This document shows, piece by piece, positions 41,167 to 50,080 of a DNA stretch of 64,000 bases (position 1 is the stretch's first letter; every line of letters begins with the position of its first letter). Position numbers and translations under genes: made by a program. The notes below the pieces were generated by a model. It was not told the DNA's origin, did no database searches, and saw only the letters and a list, made by a program, of their open reading frames with translations. Origin of the DNA: Thermoplasmatales archaeon BRNA1 (lineage in GTDB: Archaea > Thermoplasmatota > Thermoplasmata > Methanomassiliicoccales > Methanomethylophilaceae); NCBI GenBank assembly GCA_000350305.1, contig CP002916.1, positions 558,001-622,000 of the forward strand, written 5' to 3'.

Positions 41167-43173
41167 GTGAGGAAATCGCTCGTAGGCCTGGCAACCATTC
41201 TTCTTACGGTTACGGCGACGATCCTCACAGCCCCTTGCGCAGACGGGTCCGGCGACGGCTCCGTGCTGATAACGGAGGTGGATCCCGCCTGCGAGGGGAT
41301 AACCATAACCAATGTCTCGTTCTCATGGGTGAACCTCGAGGGGTGGTATCTCACAGACTCGGAGGGAAAGCTGTTCTTCCACTCCCGCACCCTGTCGCCG
41401 GGATGCAGTCTGACCGTCGTCAAGACCAGGGGGGACGACTGGTTCTCATCACGCGAGGATGTCGTGGAGTTTGGCATGGGAGGGACCACGAAGAGCGGCA
41501 GTCTGGTCCTAGCAAACGGCGGAGACGACATTTCCCTGTACAGCGGGAGCACCCTGATCGATTCGGTCTGCTACGGCAGTTCGGTGGGTGTCGCAGGCTG
41601 GAACGGAGCTCCCGTAGAATGTGCCAGCAGGCAGTATATGATGCGTGTGGGAGGGGATACGGACACCTCTTCCGATTGGATATCCACCAGGCCCGGATGG
41701 ACCAATCTGTCCTTTCCCGGCACCGGGGCATACGATGCCAGGGTGACCCCGTTCACGTTCCCCGAATCCGAAGGGATACCCATAATCGATGCGATCGGGA
41801 GCGCCCAATCCCGCATAGACATCTCGATCTACCTGCTGACAAGCAGGAACCTTTGCGCCCTTCTCTGCGACGTGCTGCAGAGAGGGGTCGAGGTCCGGAT
41901 CCTCCTCGAGGGCAGTCCCCTCGGTACGGACATCAGCAATGAGCTGTCCATGATGAAGAACATCACCGGCCTCGGAGGGGAGGTGCACCTCATCAACAGC
42001 GGTTCGGGGAACCCGCGTTTCACATACCTGCACAACAAGTATGCTGTGATCGACGGGGACAAGGTGATAATCACGTCCGAGAACTGGACGAATTCGAACT
42101 TCGGCGAGGAAGGTAACCGCGGATGGGGCGCGTTGGTTGAGAGCCCGGATTACGCATCGTACATGGAGGCGGTTTTCGAGAACGACTTCTCGACGGAATG
42201 GGGGGACGTCAGAGAGCTCAACGATGTCTATCCGAGCATTAAACCGATCGTGATGGACGATTTCACGGACCCGGGACAATACATGTGCCAGACTTTTGAT
42301 TGTACTGTTTCCCCTATACTGTCTCCAGACAATTCCTTCGATACGATGGGGTCCCTGATGTCCTCTGTTAGCACGGTCCTTTATTCGGAGCAGCTAGATC
42401 TCGGAAGCAACCTTTCGTCCGCTTCGGGAGACACTCCCGTATCGTGGATGGCATCCGCTGCATCGAGAGGTGCGGACGTTCGTTTCATCCTCGATGCCTC
42501 GCAGTCCACATCCGGCGACCACAGGGCCTACGTCAATCTCATCAACGGTACGACAGGGATACAGGCCCTCGCGGTGGACGGCAGGGAGGGTTTCGATACC
42601 ATACACAACAAGGGCATCATAATGGACAGCAGCGTGTGGCTGGGATCCGTCAACTGGACATCCACCTCCCTGAAGAACAACAGGGAGACTGCGGTGCTGA
42701 TCAACTCCGCGGAGGTCTCGCAGTACTTCTCCAGATATTTCCTGTCGGATTTCGGGGTGAGCATCCTCGATGTGGAGAGGTCCGGACTGAAGCTAACGGC
42801 ATCGGTGTTCACGTCCGGGAGTTCCGAGAAGGTACATCTGTCGGCGGACGGCCCTTCGGACTGCACTTACGTGTGGGAGTTCGGGGACGGAACCAGGAGG
42901 ATAACCGGCGTCCCCGATGTCGTGTTCGATGCCCCTTCCCCGGGGAAGTACATAGCGAAGGTGACCATCCAGGGGACGAACGTCCGTGACGAGGTAGAGT
43001 ACGAGGTGCCCGGGGAGGACGGCGGTCCCGCGTTCCTTTTTTATGGTTCGGCGTCGTTGATACTGGTGCTGGGAACGGCAGTCTCGTTCCTGAGGAACGG
43101 TTCGAATGGCAGGCATCATTCCAGGGATAGAAGTCCGTACAATGCGTCCCGGGGACGGGGACGGCGCCTATGA
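41167..43173 (+). CDS. Secreted, membrane-anchored protein with two phospholipase-D (HKD) motifs
   Basis: 668 residues. Signal peptide (1-26), a lamin-tail-like domain (about 30-165: SVLITEVDPACEG, NLEGWYLTD), two PLD domains with HNKYAVID (near 295) and HNKGIIMD (near 478) plus following SENWT/SVNWTS, a PKD-like domain (CTYVWEFGDGTR), one C-terminal helix (FLFYGSASLILVLGTAVSFL) and a basic cytoplasmic tail. Suggests an external nuclease or phosphodiesterase. The GTG start at 41167 fits TATA CTTTAAATC (about 41133-41141), leaderless. The end overlaps the next gene by 68 bases. Confidence 0.82.
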   Translation: MRKSLVGLATILLTVTATILTAPCADGSGDGSVLITEVDPACEGITITNVSFSWVNLEGWYLTDSEGKLFFHSRTLSPGCSLTVVKTRGDDWFSSREDVVEFGMGGTTKSGSLVLANGGDDISLYSGSTLIDSVCYGSSVGVAGWNGAPVECASRQYMMRVGGDTDTSSDWISTRPGWTNLSFPGTGAYDARVTPFTFPESEGIPIIDAIGSAQSRIDISIYLLTSRNLCALLCDVLQRGVEVRILLEGSPLGTDISNELSMMKNITGLGGEVHLINSGSGNPRFTYLHNKYAVIDGDKVIITSENWTNSNFGEEGNRGWGALVESPDYASYMEAVFENDFSTEWGDVRELNDVYPSIKPIVMDDFTDPGQYMCQTFDCTVSPILSPDNSFDTMGSLMSSVSTVLYSEQLDLGSNLSSASGDTPVSWMASAASRGADVRFILDASQSTSGDHRAYVNLINGTTGIQALAVDGREGFDTIHNKGIIMDSSVWLGSVNWTSTSLKNNRETAVLINSAEVSQYFSRYFLSDFGVSILDVERSGLKLTASVFTSGSSEKVHLSADGPSDCTYVWEFGDGTRRITGVPDVVFDAPSPGKYIAKVTIQGTNVRDEVEYEVPGEDGGPAFLFYGSASLILVLGTAVSFLRNGSNGRHHSRDRSPYNASRGRGRRL

Positions 43174-43585
43174 GGTGCTATGCAGCTCGCTCGACGAGTA
43201 CTTCGCGCGCGAGGTCCTGGATTACTTCATGATGCAGTGGCCCGCCGGTTCCTTCGTCGCCGTGGATTATGCGGGGAGGATCATGGGATACATAGCAGGA
43301 TCCAGGCTGCAGAACGGCAGGGCCGCGGTATCGCTGCTGTGCGTGAACCAGCTTGTGAGGGGAAGAGGTGTCGGAGAATCCCTGCTGGCACATCTCAGGC
43401 AGGCTGCCAGGATGGAGGGAATCAGGACCATCCAGCTGGAGGTCAGGACCACCAACACCGAGGCGATCAGATTCTACGAGCGCAGGGGGTTCAAACCCGT
43501 GGAATCCCTCCCGAGATTCTACAACGACGGGGGCGACGGGATAAGGATGATATCCTCGTCATCCGAGTCCCTGTCGAACAGTTGA
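43106..43585 (+). CDS. GNAT family N-acetyltransferase (RimI-like)
   Basis: 159 residues with the GNAT pattern: IEVRTMRPGDGDGAYEV (strand 1/helix 1), VNQLVRGRGVGESLL (acetyl-CoA loop Q/RxxGxG/A), NTEAIRFYERRGFKPV. Likely acetylates a protein N-terminus or small amine. Start ATG 43106 lies inside the previous gene in another frame; ATG 43142 would shorten the overlap but remove strand 1. Confidence 0.85.
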   Translation: MAGIIPGIEVRTMRPGDGDGAYEVLCSSLDEYFAREVLDYFMMQWPAGSFVAVDYAGRIMGYIAGSRLQNGRAAVSLLCVNQLVRGRGVGESLLAHLRQAARMEGIRTIQLEVRTTNTEAIRFYERRGFKPVESLPRFYNDGGDGIRMISSSSESLSNS

Positions 43586-43614
43586 TTATTTAGGGAGAAG
43601 TCAATCCACCACCC

Positions 43615-44325
43615 ATGGCAGACCGCAGTCGGTTCGAAGAGGGCATCCGTTGTTTCGAAGAGGCCGAATCCCTCATGGGCAAGGCGTTCCAGATCTTCGC
43701 GGAGGCATCCGATTCGGGAGACGCGGAGGCCCTTTACCGCTTCGGTCAGATGTTCGACCGGGGATACGGATGCACACAGAATCCCAAGGTCGCCATGAAG
43801 TACTACGCGATGGCAGCCGACCAGGGTCTCGCCGATGCGCAGTTCGCCATCGGGATCCTCCACTTCTACGGCAGGGGGACCCCCCAGGACTACTCCCTTG
43901 CAAGGGAATGGTTCGCCAAGGCCGCGGAGCAGGACTATGCCAAGGCCGTTTTCAACCTGGGGGTGATGGCGGAGAACGGCATGGGCTGCGAGGTCGACTT
44001 CGGTACCGCCAGGGAGTGGTACCTGAAGGCATCCGAACTCGGATCCGCCAAGGCGGAGTACAATCTCGCCGTCATGTACGGCAAGGGGAACGGCGTGGAG
44101 AAGGACCCGGCCAAGCAGTTCGAGTGGTACATGAAATCCGCCCGGCGGGGATACGCCAAGGCCCAGTACGGCGTGGGATTCTGCTATTACAAGGGTCTGG
44201 GAGTGGACCAGAGCGACTTCGAGGCGATGAAGTGGTTCCAGCTGGGGGCCGCCCAGGGACATATGCGTTCCCAGAAGATGGTCGACGTCCTCCGCGGTAG
44301 GCACAGGATCGTCAGCATATCCTGA
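43615..44325 (+). CDS. Sel1-repeat protein
   Basis: 236 residues made of about six Sel1-type repeats (for example AMAADQGLADAQFAIGIL, WFAKAAEQDYAKAVFNLG, WYLKASELGSAKAEYNLA), a helical scaffold for protein-protein binding. No signal peptide seen, so probably cytoplasmic. TATA-like GATTATTTAG (43583-43592) lies about 25 bases upstream. The partner is unknown. Confidence 0.88.
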   Translation: MADRSRFEEGIRCFEEAESLMGKAFQIFAEASDSGDAEALYRFGQMFDRGYGCTQNPKVAMKYYAMAADQGLADAQFAIGILHFYGRGTPQDYSLAREWFAKAAEQDYAKAVFNLGVMAENGMGCEVDFGTAREWYLKASELGSAKAEYNLAVMYGKGNGVEKDPAKQFEWYMKSARRGYAKAQYGVGFCYYKGLGVDQSDFEAMKWFQLGAAQGHMRSQKMVDVLRGRHRIVSIS

Positions 44326-44345
44326 GCGGGCTGACGAAAAGGATC

Positions 44346-44363
44346 CGCCGGGTCTCCCCGGCG
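44346..44363. terminator. Shared hairpin between convergent genes
   Basis: Perfect 7-bp stem CGCCGGG / CCCGGCG with loop TCTC, between the Sel1 gene and the LonB-like ATPase gene. Confidence 0.5.
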
Positions 44364-44373
44364 TAATTGATTT

Positions 44374-45903
44374 TCAGCCGAACATGTTGTCGTCCAGATG
44401 CTCGTTCTCCAGATAGTAGTCGGAGTTCTGCTTCTGGGCGTCGGAGATGTCGTGGGTCATTCCCTTCTGGTAGGAACCGTAGCGGGCCTTGATCTGGTCC
44501 TCGACGGGCACGGAGCGCTTCTTCGCCATGATGACGTGCTCCCTGGTGATGAGCTTTGAGCCCTCGATTACGGCGATGTCCCCCGCGGCGCGGATGAGAC
44601 CTCCCAGCTCCCTGAGCCTCAGGGTGAGGGAGTTGAGCTGGTTGTCCGCCTTCGCGCGGCGCTTGCCCTCGGCGATGATCTCCTCGACGGCCTCGATCGT
44701 GGCGTCGGGGATGTGGCCGTCCATGGCGATCTCCTGGGCCACGAACTGCGCGTACTTGGCGCGGTTGTGGGAGGTGTCGGGCATGGCGACATCCACCAGG
44801 ACCTCGTAACCGTTCCCGATGATCCTGCTCCTCAGGGGGGAGAGGATGTTCTGGAGGTCCTGCATGTTGCAGGCCGCCACCAGGATGAAGTCGCAGGGCA
44901 CGTTGTCCACGCGGACGCTGGCGCCCGAGGACTGGGGGTTCCTTCCGGTGATGGGGAACTTCTTGTCCTGCATCGCGGTGAGTATGAACCTCTGGAGGTT
45001 CCCGAGGTGGGAGATCTCGTCGATGAACAGGACGCCCTCGTGGGCCTCGTGGATGGCTCCGGGGATGACCCTCTGGTAGGTGGGAACACCGATCTTCTCG
45101 TGTCCGCCGTAGGGGTCGTGCCTCACATCCCCCAGGAGCTCGGTCTCCGATGCCCCGGTGGCCATGACGAACGGGTCCCTGTCTAGTTTCACGATGGTCT
45201 TGGTGTTGCTCTTCTTCTGGACGCTGTTCCTCTTCTGGAGTGCCTTTGTGTCCAGCTCGCGGATCTTGTCGCCCGCCCTCTCGAACACGACGGTCTCTTC
45301 GGAGCCGTCGGGTAGGATGTGGGTGGTGTTCACCCTCTCCTTCCCCGCGGAGAGTCCGGGGACGGCGTCGCCGAGCATGCCGAAGATGTCCCCGAAGGGA
45401 TTGTTGCCGGCGATGCCGCGGTCGAACTTGCTCTTGGCGCAGCTGGGGCAGGAGAGGTCCTCGGGGGTGGAGAAGGCGCCGCAGTACTTGCAGCGGTATC
45501 CCAGCCTCTCTGCCACGCTCTTGGGGACGTTCTGCGGGTCCCTGAGCTTCCCGATGCTCTCGTTCCTGTCGGCGGACTCGAGGTTAACATCCTTCTCGTC
45601 CAGGACCTCGAGGAACGGCCTCTCGGGGTTCTCGGGGTTGTTGGCCACCCTGATCTCCTGGTGGGCCTTGGGGAGGTTCATGGAGATCGCGCGGGCGATC
45701 ATCGACTTACCGGTTCCCGGGGGACCCACGAGGAGGAGGTTCCTCCTCTGGGTGGCTGCGATCTTCGCGAGTGCGATGGCCTCCTCCTGTCCGAGGACGC
45801 GGTCGAGGGGATCGTTGGGGATGAGTACCTCGGCGGTGCTTTTCATCCCCTGGATGTCCTCCCAGGTCTGCACTGCGACCTGTTTCTTCGTTCTTGCGGC
45901 CAT
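44374..45903 (-). CDS. LonB-like AAA ATPase lacking the protease domain, with a zinc-finger insert
   Basis: 509 residues. Residues 1-80 match archaeal LonB (TAEVLIPNDPLDRVLGQEEA, Walker A VGPPGTGKS); Walker B is VLFIDEISHLG near 295. Where LonB has membrane helices, this protein has a soluble insert with a zinc finger (CKYCGAFSTPEDLSCPSC, about 137-154). It stops after the AAA lid; the S16 protease domain with its Ser-Lys dyad is absent. It may unfold or remodel a substrate rather than degrade it. It sits 9 bases after dnaG and is probably co-transcribed. Confidence 0.75.
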   Translation of the reverse strand: MAARTKKQVAVQTWEDIQGMKSTAEVLIPNDPLDRVLGQEEAIALAKIAATQRRNLLLVGPPGTGKSMIARAISMNLPKAHQEIRVANNPENPERPFLEVLDEKDVNLESADRNESIGKLRDPQNVPKSVAERLGYRCKYCGAFSTPEDLSCPSCAKSKFDRGIAGNNPFGDIFGMLGDAVPGLSAGKERVNTTHILPDGSEETVVFERAGDKIRELDTKALQKRNSVQKKSNTKTIVKLDRDPFVMATGASETELLGDVRHDPYGGHEKIGVPTYQRVIPGAIHEAHEGVLFIDEISHLGNLQRFILTAMQDKKFPITGRNPQSSGASVRVDNVPCDFILVAACNMQDLQNILSPLRSRIIGNGYEVLVDVAMPDTSHNRAKYAQFVAQEIAMDGHIPDATIEAVEEIIAEGKRRAKADNQLNSLTLRLRELGGLIRAAGDIAVIEGSKLITREHVIMAKKRSVPVEDQIKARYGSYQKGMTHDISDAQKQNSDYYLENEHLDDNMFG

Positions 45904-45912
45904 TTGAAGTCC

Positions 45913-47661
45913 TCAGTCGAGGTCGTCCTTCACCCAGACGGTGATCTCGGAAGGGAGCTTGGTGATCTTTCCCTTCTTCTTTCCGACGAGGGTGCTGACG
46001 CCCTTCTTGGATGCGACGTTGATGAGGTTCTGTCCGACGACACCATCGGAGATGACGGCCGCGACGTCGGCTGGGGCCTCGGCCTCGCCGAGGAAGTCGG
46101 CGAGCCTCCTGACCTCGACCTTCGCGATCTCCTCGAGGTCGGAGTTCAGCAGGACCGCGTTGTGGGTCCCGATGACGTCGTGGAGGATGTCCCTGAGCTT
46201 CTCCTGCTCCTCGGAGAGGATCTTGGTGGAAGCCGCCCTGCGGGAGCGGGCGTCCCTCTTGTTGGGGCGGAGCTCCCTCTTGGGCTCGTCGTCCTCTTCC
46301 TCGGCGGGTGCCTCTGCGGGCTCCTCCTCGGCAGCGGGGGTCTCCTCGACGGCGGTCTCCGCGACCTCCTCGACGGTCTCCTCGATTACCTCTTCGGTCT
46401 CGGGTTCCTCGACCTCGACGACGACCTCGACGGGCTCGCGGCGGAACTCCTCCGCGGGCTCCTCGGCGATCTCCTCGACCTCGACGGACCTGGGCTTCGC
46501 GGGGATGGTGTCGACGGTCTGCTCGGAGATGTCGTCCTCGTAATCGGACTCCTCCTCGCGGCGTCCCCTCTTCTTGAACTTCTCCGCTGCATCGTTGTTG
46601 AAGCGGCCGTTGCGGTCCTCGGAGTCGCGCCTTCCGCGTCTGTCGCGGCGTCCCCTCCTCCTGTCGTCGTCATCCTCGGTCCTTCCGCGCCTGTCGTGTC
46701 CGGGGCGCTCGCGCCTCTCGCGGCGGAAGCCCTCCTCATCGTCATCGTCGGAGTAGTCGCGTGCCCTGCGGGGCTCGCGCTCCTCCCTGTCGGAATCCTC
46801 GCCGAGCTCGGACTCCTCGAAGCGGAGGTTGTTCATCTCCATGTACTGGTCGCCGGGGACCTTGTTCCTCAGGCACTTGACGAGCTGCTTGGCGGAGAGT
46901 TCCTCGACCTCGTGTGCGCGGGGTGCGCGGGCGACGAAGTCGATCTCGGAGGTCTGGAAGAGCTCACGGAGGATGAGCTCTCCTCCCCTGTCTCCGTCGA
47001 CGAATGCGGTGGTCACCCTCTCCTTGGAGAGCTCCTGGACGGACTTGGGGATGTTGGTCCCCTCGACGGCGACGGCGTTCTTGATTCCGGCCCTGAGAAG
47101 GTTCAGGACGTCGGACCTGCCCTCGACGATGATGATCGCCTCGGAGTTCTTCACGTTGGGTCCGGCGGGGCAGCGCTCGGGTCCGAAGGTGGTGATCTCC
47201 TCGACCTGCACGCTCTGCCTCACGTTCTGTGCGAGGTTGGCGCCGGTTCCCCTCGCCTGCTCGACGAGGTCGCCGAGGAGCTCCTTGGCGCGCTCGACGA
47301 TCTTCTCTCTCTTGGTGACGCGGACGTCCTCGATGCCGAGGACCTTGATCACTGCCTTGCAGGGGCCGACGCGGTCGATGGTCTCGAGCGCGGCGGCGAG
47401 GATGACGGTCTCGACCTGGTCGAGGGAGGAGGACATGTAGATGATTCCCTCCGATTTCCCTCCCTTGCTGGAGACCTCGACCTCGATCCTCCCGATCCTT
47501 CCGGATTTCTGGAGGTCCCTGAGGTCCAGATCGTCTCCGAGGAGACCCTCGGTCTGTCCGAAGACAGCGCCGACGACGTCGGGTTTGTCGACGATTCCGT
47601 CGGCGTTGATCTTCGCCTTTACCATGTATTTCGTTGCGTTTGGATCAACTGCGTTGTTCAT
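45913..47661 (-). CDS. dnaG: DnaG primase (archaeal)
   Basis: 582 residues. The N-terminal part and Toprim domain are typical ([30 protein letters not shown], residues about 170-260); archaeal DnaG can prime DNA and also joins the RNA exosome. Residues about 300-480 are a long low-complexity insert, first Arg/Asp/Glu-rich ([15 protein letters not shown]-like), then Glu/Val-rich repeats; this makes it longer than most archaeal DnaG. A conserved C-terminal domain follows. Start ATG 47661. Confidence 0.93.
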   Translation of the reverse strand: MNNAVDPNATKYMVKAKINADGIVDKPDVVGAVFGQTEGLLGDDLDLRDLQKSGRIGRIEVEVSSKGGKSEGIIYMSSSLDQVETVILAAALETIDRVGPCKAVIKVLGIEDVRVTKREKIVERAKELLGDLVEQARGTGANLAQNVRQSVQVEEITTFGPERCPAGPNVKNSEAIIIVEGRSDVLNLLRAGIKNAVAVEGTNIPKSVQELSKERVTTAFVDGDRGGELILRELFQTSEIDFVARAPRAHEVEELSAKQLVKCLRNKVPGDQYMEMNNLRFEESELGEDSDREEREPRRARDYSDDDDEEGFRRERRERPGHDRRGRTEDDDDRRRGRRDRRGRRDSEDRNGRFNNDAAEKFKKRGRREEESDYEDDISEQTVDTIPAKPRSVEVEEIAEEPAEEFRREPVEVVVEVEEPETEEVIEETVEEVAETAVEETPAAEEEPAEAPAEEEDDEPKRELRPNKRDARSRRAASTKILSEEQEKLRDILHDVIGTHNAVLLNSDLEEIAKVEVRRLADFLGEAEAPADVAAVISDGVVGQNLINVASKKGVSTLVGKKKGKITKLPSEITVWVKDDLD

Positions 47662-47935
47662 TGTGATTCACCGTGTGCAGGAAAAACCGCAGCCTGCCCA
47701 CGTAGCGCTAGCGCTGGTTGCGTTACAGTCCTCCGGCCGAGCGGGTCGGCCTTCCCCGGGCTGTATCAACCCTTCATGTTATCCCATTTTCCGACTTGAC
47801 CCGCGGTGACCTCATCGGTTCGTCGGGTCGTGAAGCACGGGCTCTGCCGCCGTGCGGTGATAGTGATGATGTGAGCAGGAGAACGGATTCTCCTCGGAGG
47901 GGAATCCTCCTCCTACTTAATAAAGAGAACTATCC
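47662..47935 (-). other. Structured region upstream of dnaG
   Basis: About 290 bases without a gene. On the minus strand a TATA-like CTTTATTAAG (about 47921-47930) would start an RNA near 47900 running to dnaG. It contains stems GGAGAA/TTCTCC (47878-47893), CACGG/CCGTG (47836-47854), GACCCG/CGGGTC (47798-47828), GGCCGA/TCGGCC (47734-47750). Either a long structured dnaG leader or a separate small RNA. No known RNA family recognised. Confidence 0.35.
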
Positions 47936-47953
47936 GCTGTACGAATGGATACA

Positions 47954-50080
47954 TCACAGCTCCGTAACGGACGCTCCTTCCTCGGCGAGGAGGTTCCTGC
48001 TCTCGCGGTCGCAGGTGAAGTAGATCACCTGTATCCTGTCCGAGAGAAGGCGTATGGCCTCCGCCGCTCCCCTCTTCCTTCCGCTGTCGGAGGTGAGGAG
48101 GACGTCGTCGAGGATCACCGGGGGCATCTCCTTCGAGAGCGACAGGGACACCGCCATCCTGATGGACAGCTTCACCTGGTCCCCGAGACCGGTGGACCAT
48201 TCCTTCTCTCCCTTAATCTCCCCCGTCGTCCTGTCGACGACGGTGATGTCCTGTTCCTTGGGGTCGAGGTTCATACCGTATCTCCCGCCGGTCATAGACG
48301 AGAGGAACGCATCGGTGTCCTGAATCACCGAGGGGCGGTGCGCGGAGTACGCCTTCTCGCAAGCATCGTCGAGAATCCTTTCGGTGAGGTACAGTCTCGC
48401 CCATCCGAGGACGGCATTGTAGACGTCGCCCTCCGCATCGGACGCGGCGGTGATGGCCTCCTCTACCTCGGTGTCGTTGAGAATGGATTTTATCGCCTCA
48501 TCCACCCTGGTCTTCTTCTCGATGAGGGTGTCCCTGCTGCTAGCTACATCGTTGACCTGCACGGTCACCTCGGGGACCTCCTCGTACGCATCCTCGGGAA
48601 GACGGTTCTTCAGCTCGTTGAGTGTGTTGACGGTTTCGTTGTAGCTCCTGCAGTCCTCGAGGGCCTTCTCGAACCTATCCTTCCCCCCGAACCCTTTCAG
48701 GAAGTAGTCGAGGTCTGCCTTGCAGCCCCCATCTTCGTCGGCGGCCTCGTTGTAAGCGTTCAGGGCATCGCGGTATGCGGCGGCGATCTCCTTCATGGAC
48801 GAGAGTCTGCGGGCATCGTCCTGTATGCGGAACGTTTTGATCCCGACGGCGGAGCATGTGGACATCCACAGTTCCTCGATCTCTGAGAGCTCGGCCTCCG
48901 CTTCCCTGTTGCGGCGCACTGCCGGTGCCCTCTCGACGGTCTTGGAGCTCTTCTGATAGACAACAGCGAATATGGCCGCACCGGCGACTGCAACTGCGAC
49001 ACCTCCGTAGAGGGATATCCCCAGTCCCGCTATCGCAAGTCCCGCTGCCATGATCAGGAGACCCACTGCGGACAGGGGCTTCATGCGCATGTGTTTCTCC
49101 GTCCTCTCATCGGGATGTGAGGTTCCGCGTGCGGCTTGGCCGTTGAGGTACTCGTAGCGGGTGACGGATTCCGAGAGCTTCTCGATATTCTCCCTTGATG
49201 CGAGGATGCGGTCGGCATCTAAACCGCCGAGACGCTGTTTGGCATCTGTGAGAGCCTCGGATCTGTCCCTGAGGGTCTTGGAGGAGTTCTCCGCCTTCAC
49301 CTGCAATTCGATGTAGGTGTTGCGGGCATCGTCGTCCGCCCTCTCGGCGTATTTCAGCAACTCCGCTTGGGCTTCCAATTCCCTGATTCTTTCTATATCC
49401 TTGGAGATGACTTCGCGGCGTGCGCTGTTGACCGCGGCGGTCTGTGCGCTGCCGAATTCCTCATCGGCCTGTCTGAGCCTGGATTCCAGATTCTCCTTCT
49501 CGTGAAGGAGCTCGGCGTAGTGGTCGTCGCCGTCCGTTCTGGATTTGAGCTCCCTTACTCTCTCCGATGCTGCCCTGCTTTTCGCCAGACTGTCTGCTAT
49601 GATGCTCTTAGAGCTCCACTTCTGGTCGGGGAGGTATTCCCTCCTTTCGCGGTCTAGTTCGGCATAGGCCTGCGGGAGGTCTCTGCCTCCCGGGATGGTC
49701 AGGAAACGGTTGCGTATGTTCCCTCCCGATATCGAGTCGGTGTCCCTGAGCTCGTCGGGGGAGATTGAATAGATGGAGATGTACTCCGCCGAGGTGATGC
49801 CGCAGATGCCCTCTGCGGAACCGTTGGACTTCTTGCCGTCCCTCTCGAACCTCATCCTCTGTCCGTCTGAGAGCTCCACGTCCAAGGTCCCGGAATCGGA
49901 CTGCTTCGGCGCAGGATACCTCAGCTTGCTGGCGGGGAACAGCGTGTTGGTGATGAACGTGCGGAGGGTGGACTTCCCCACCTCATTCTCACCGTAGACG
50001 ACGTTCAGCCCGGGGGAGAACTCCACTTCCCTGTCACGGAGATTCCCGAAGGAACCGATACGTGCCCTGAGGATCCTCAT
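47954..50080 (-). CDS. YhaN-like SMC/Rad50-type ATPase with a membrane hairpin
   Basis: 708 residues. Walker A in YGENEVGKSTLRTF near residue 33, coiled-coil stretches on both sides of a hydrophobic double segment (about residues 310-350), then signature GLGDQVKLSIRMAVSLSL and Walker B PPVILDDVLLTS. This order matches bacterial YhaN, partner of the YhaO nuclease. Start ATG 50080 overlaps the nuclease stop (ATGA); upstream in-frame codons lie inside that gene. Confidence 0.82.
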   Translation of the reverse strand: MRILRARIGSFGNLRDREVEFSPGLNVVYGENEVGKSTLRTFITNTLFPASKLRYPAPKQSDSGTLDVELSDGQRMRFERDGKKSNGSAEGICGITSAEYISIYSISPDELRDTDSISGGNIRNRFLTIPGGRDLPQAYAELDRERREYLPDQKWSSKSIIADSLAKSRAASERVRELKSRTDGDDHYAELLHEKENLESRLRQADEEFGSAQTAAVNSARREVISKDIERIRELEAQAELLKYAERADDDARNTYIELQVKAENSSKTLRDRSEALTDAKQRLGGLDADRILASRENIEKLSESVTRYEYLNGQAARGTSHPDERTEKHMRMKPLSAVGLLIMAAGLAIAGLGISLYGGVAVAVAGAAIFAVVYQKSSKTVERAPAVRRNREAEAELSEIEELWMSTCSAVGIKTFRIQDDARRLSSMKEIAAAYRDALNAYNEAADEDGGCKADLDYFLKGFGGKDRFEKALEDCRSYNETVNTLNELKNRLPEDAYEEVPEVTVQVNDVASSRDTLIEKKTRVDEAIKSILNDTEVEEAITAASDAEGDVYNAVLGWARLYLTERILDDACEKAYSAHRPSVIQDTDAFLSSMTGGRYGMNLDPKEQDITVVDRTTGEIKGEKEWSTGLGDQVKLSIRMAVSLSLSKEMPPVILDDVLLTSDSGRKRGAAEAIRLLSDRIQVIYFTCDRESRNLLAEEGASVTEL

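Noticed and set aside
45319-47799. 826-codon open frame antisense to dnaG and the LonB-like gene
   Set aside because: A shadow of the GC-rich codon bias of the genes on the other strand; composition is dominated by Leu, Gly, Asp and Val repeats.
47860-47880. Box C-like GTGATGA, possible C/D-box RNA
   Set aside because: No D box (CTGA) at a suitable distance on the same strand.
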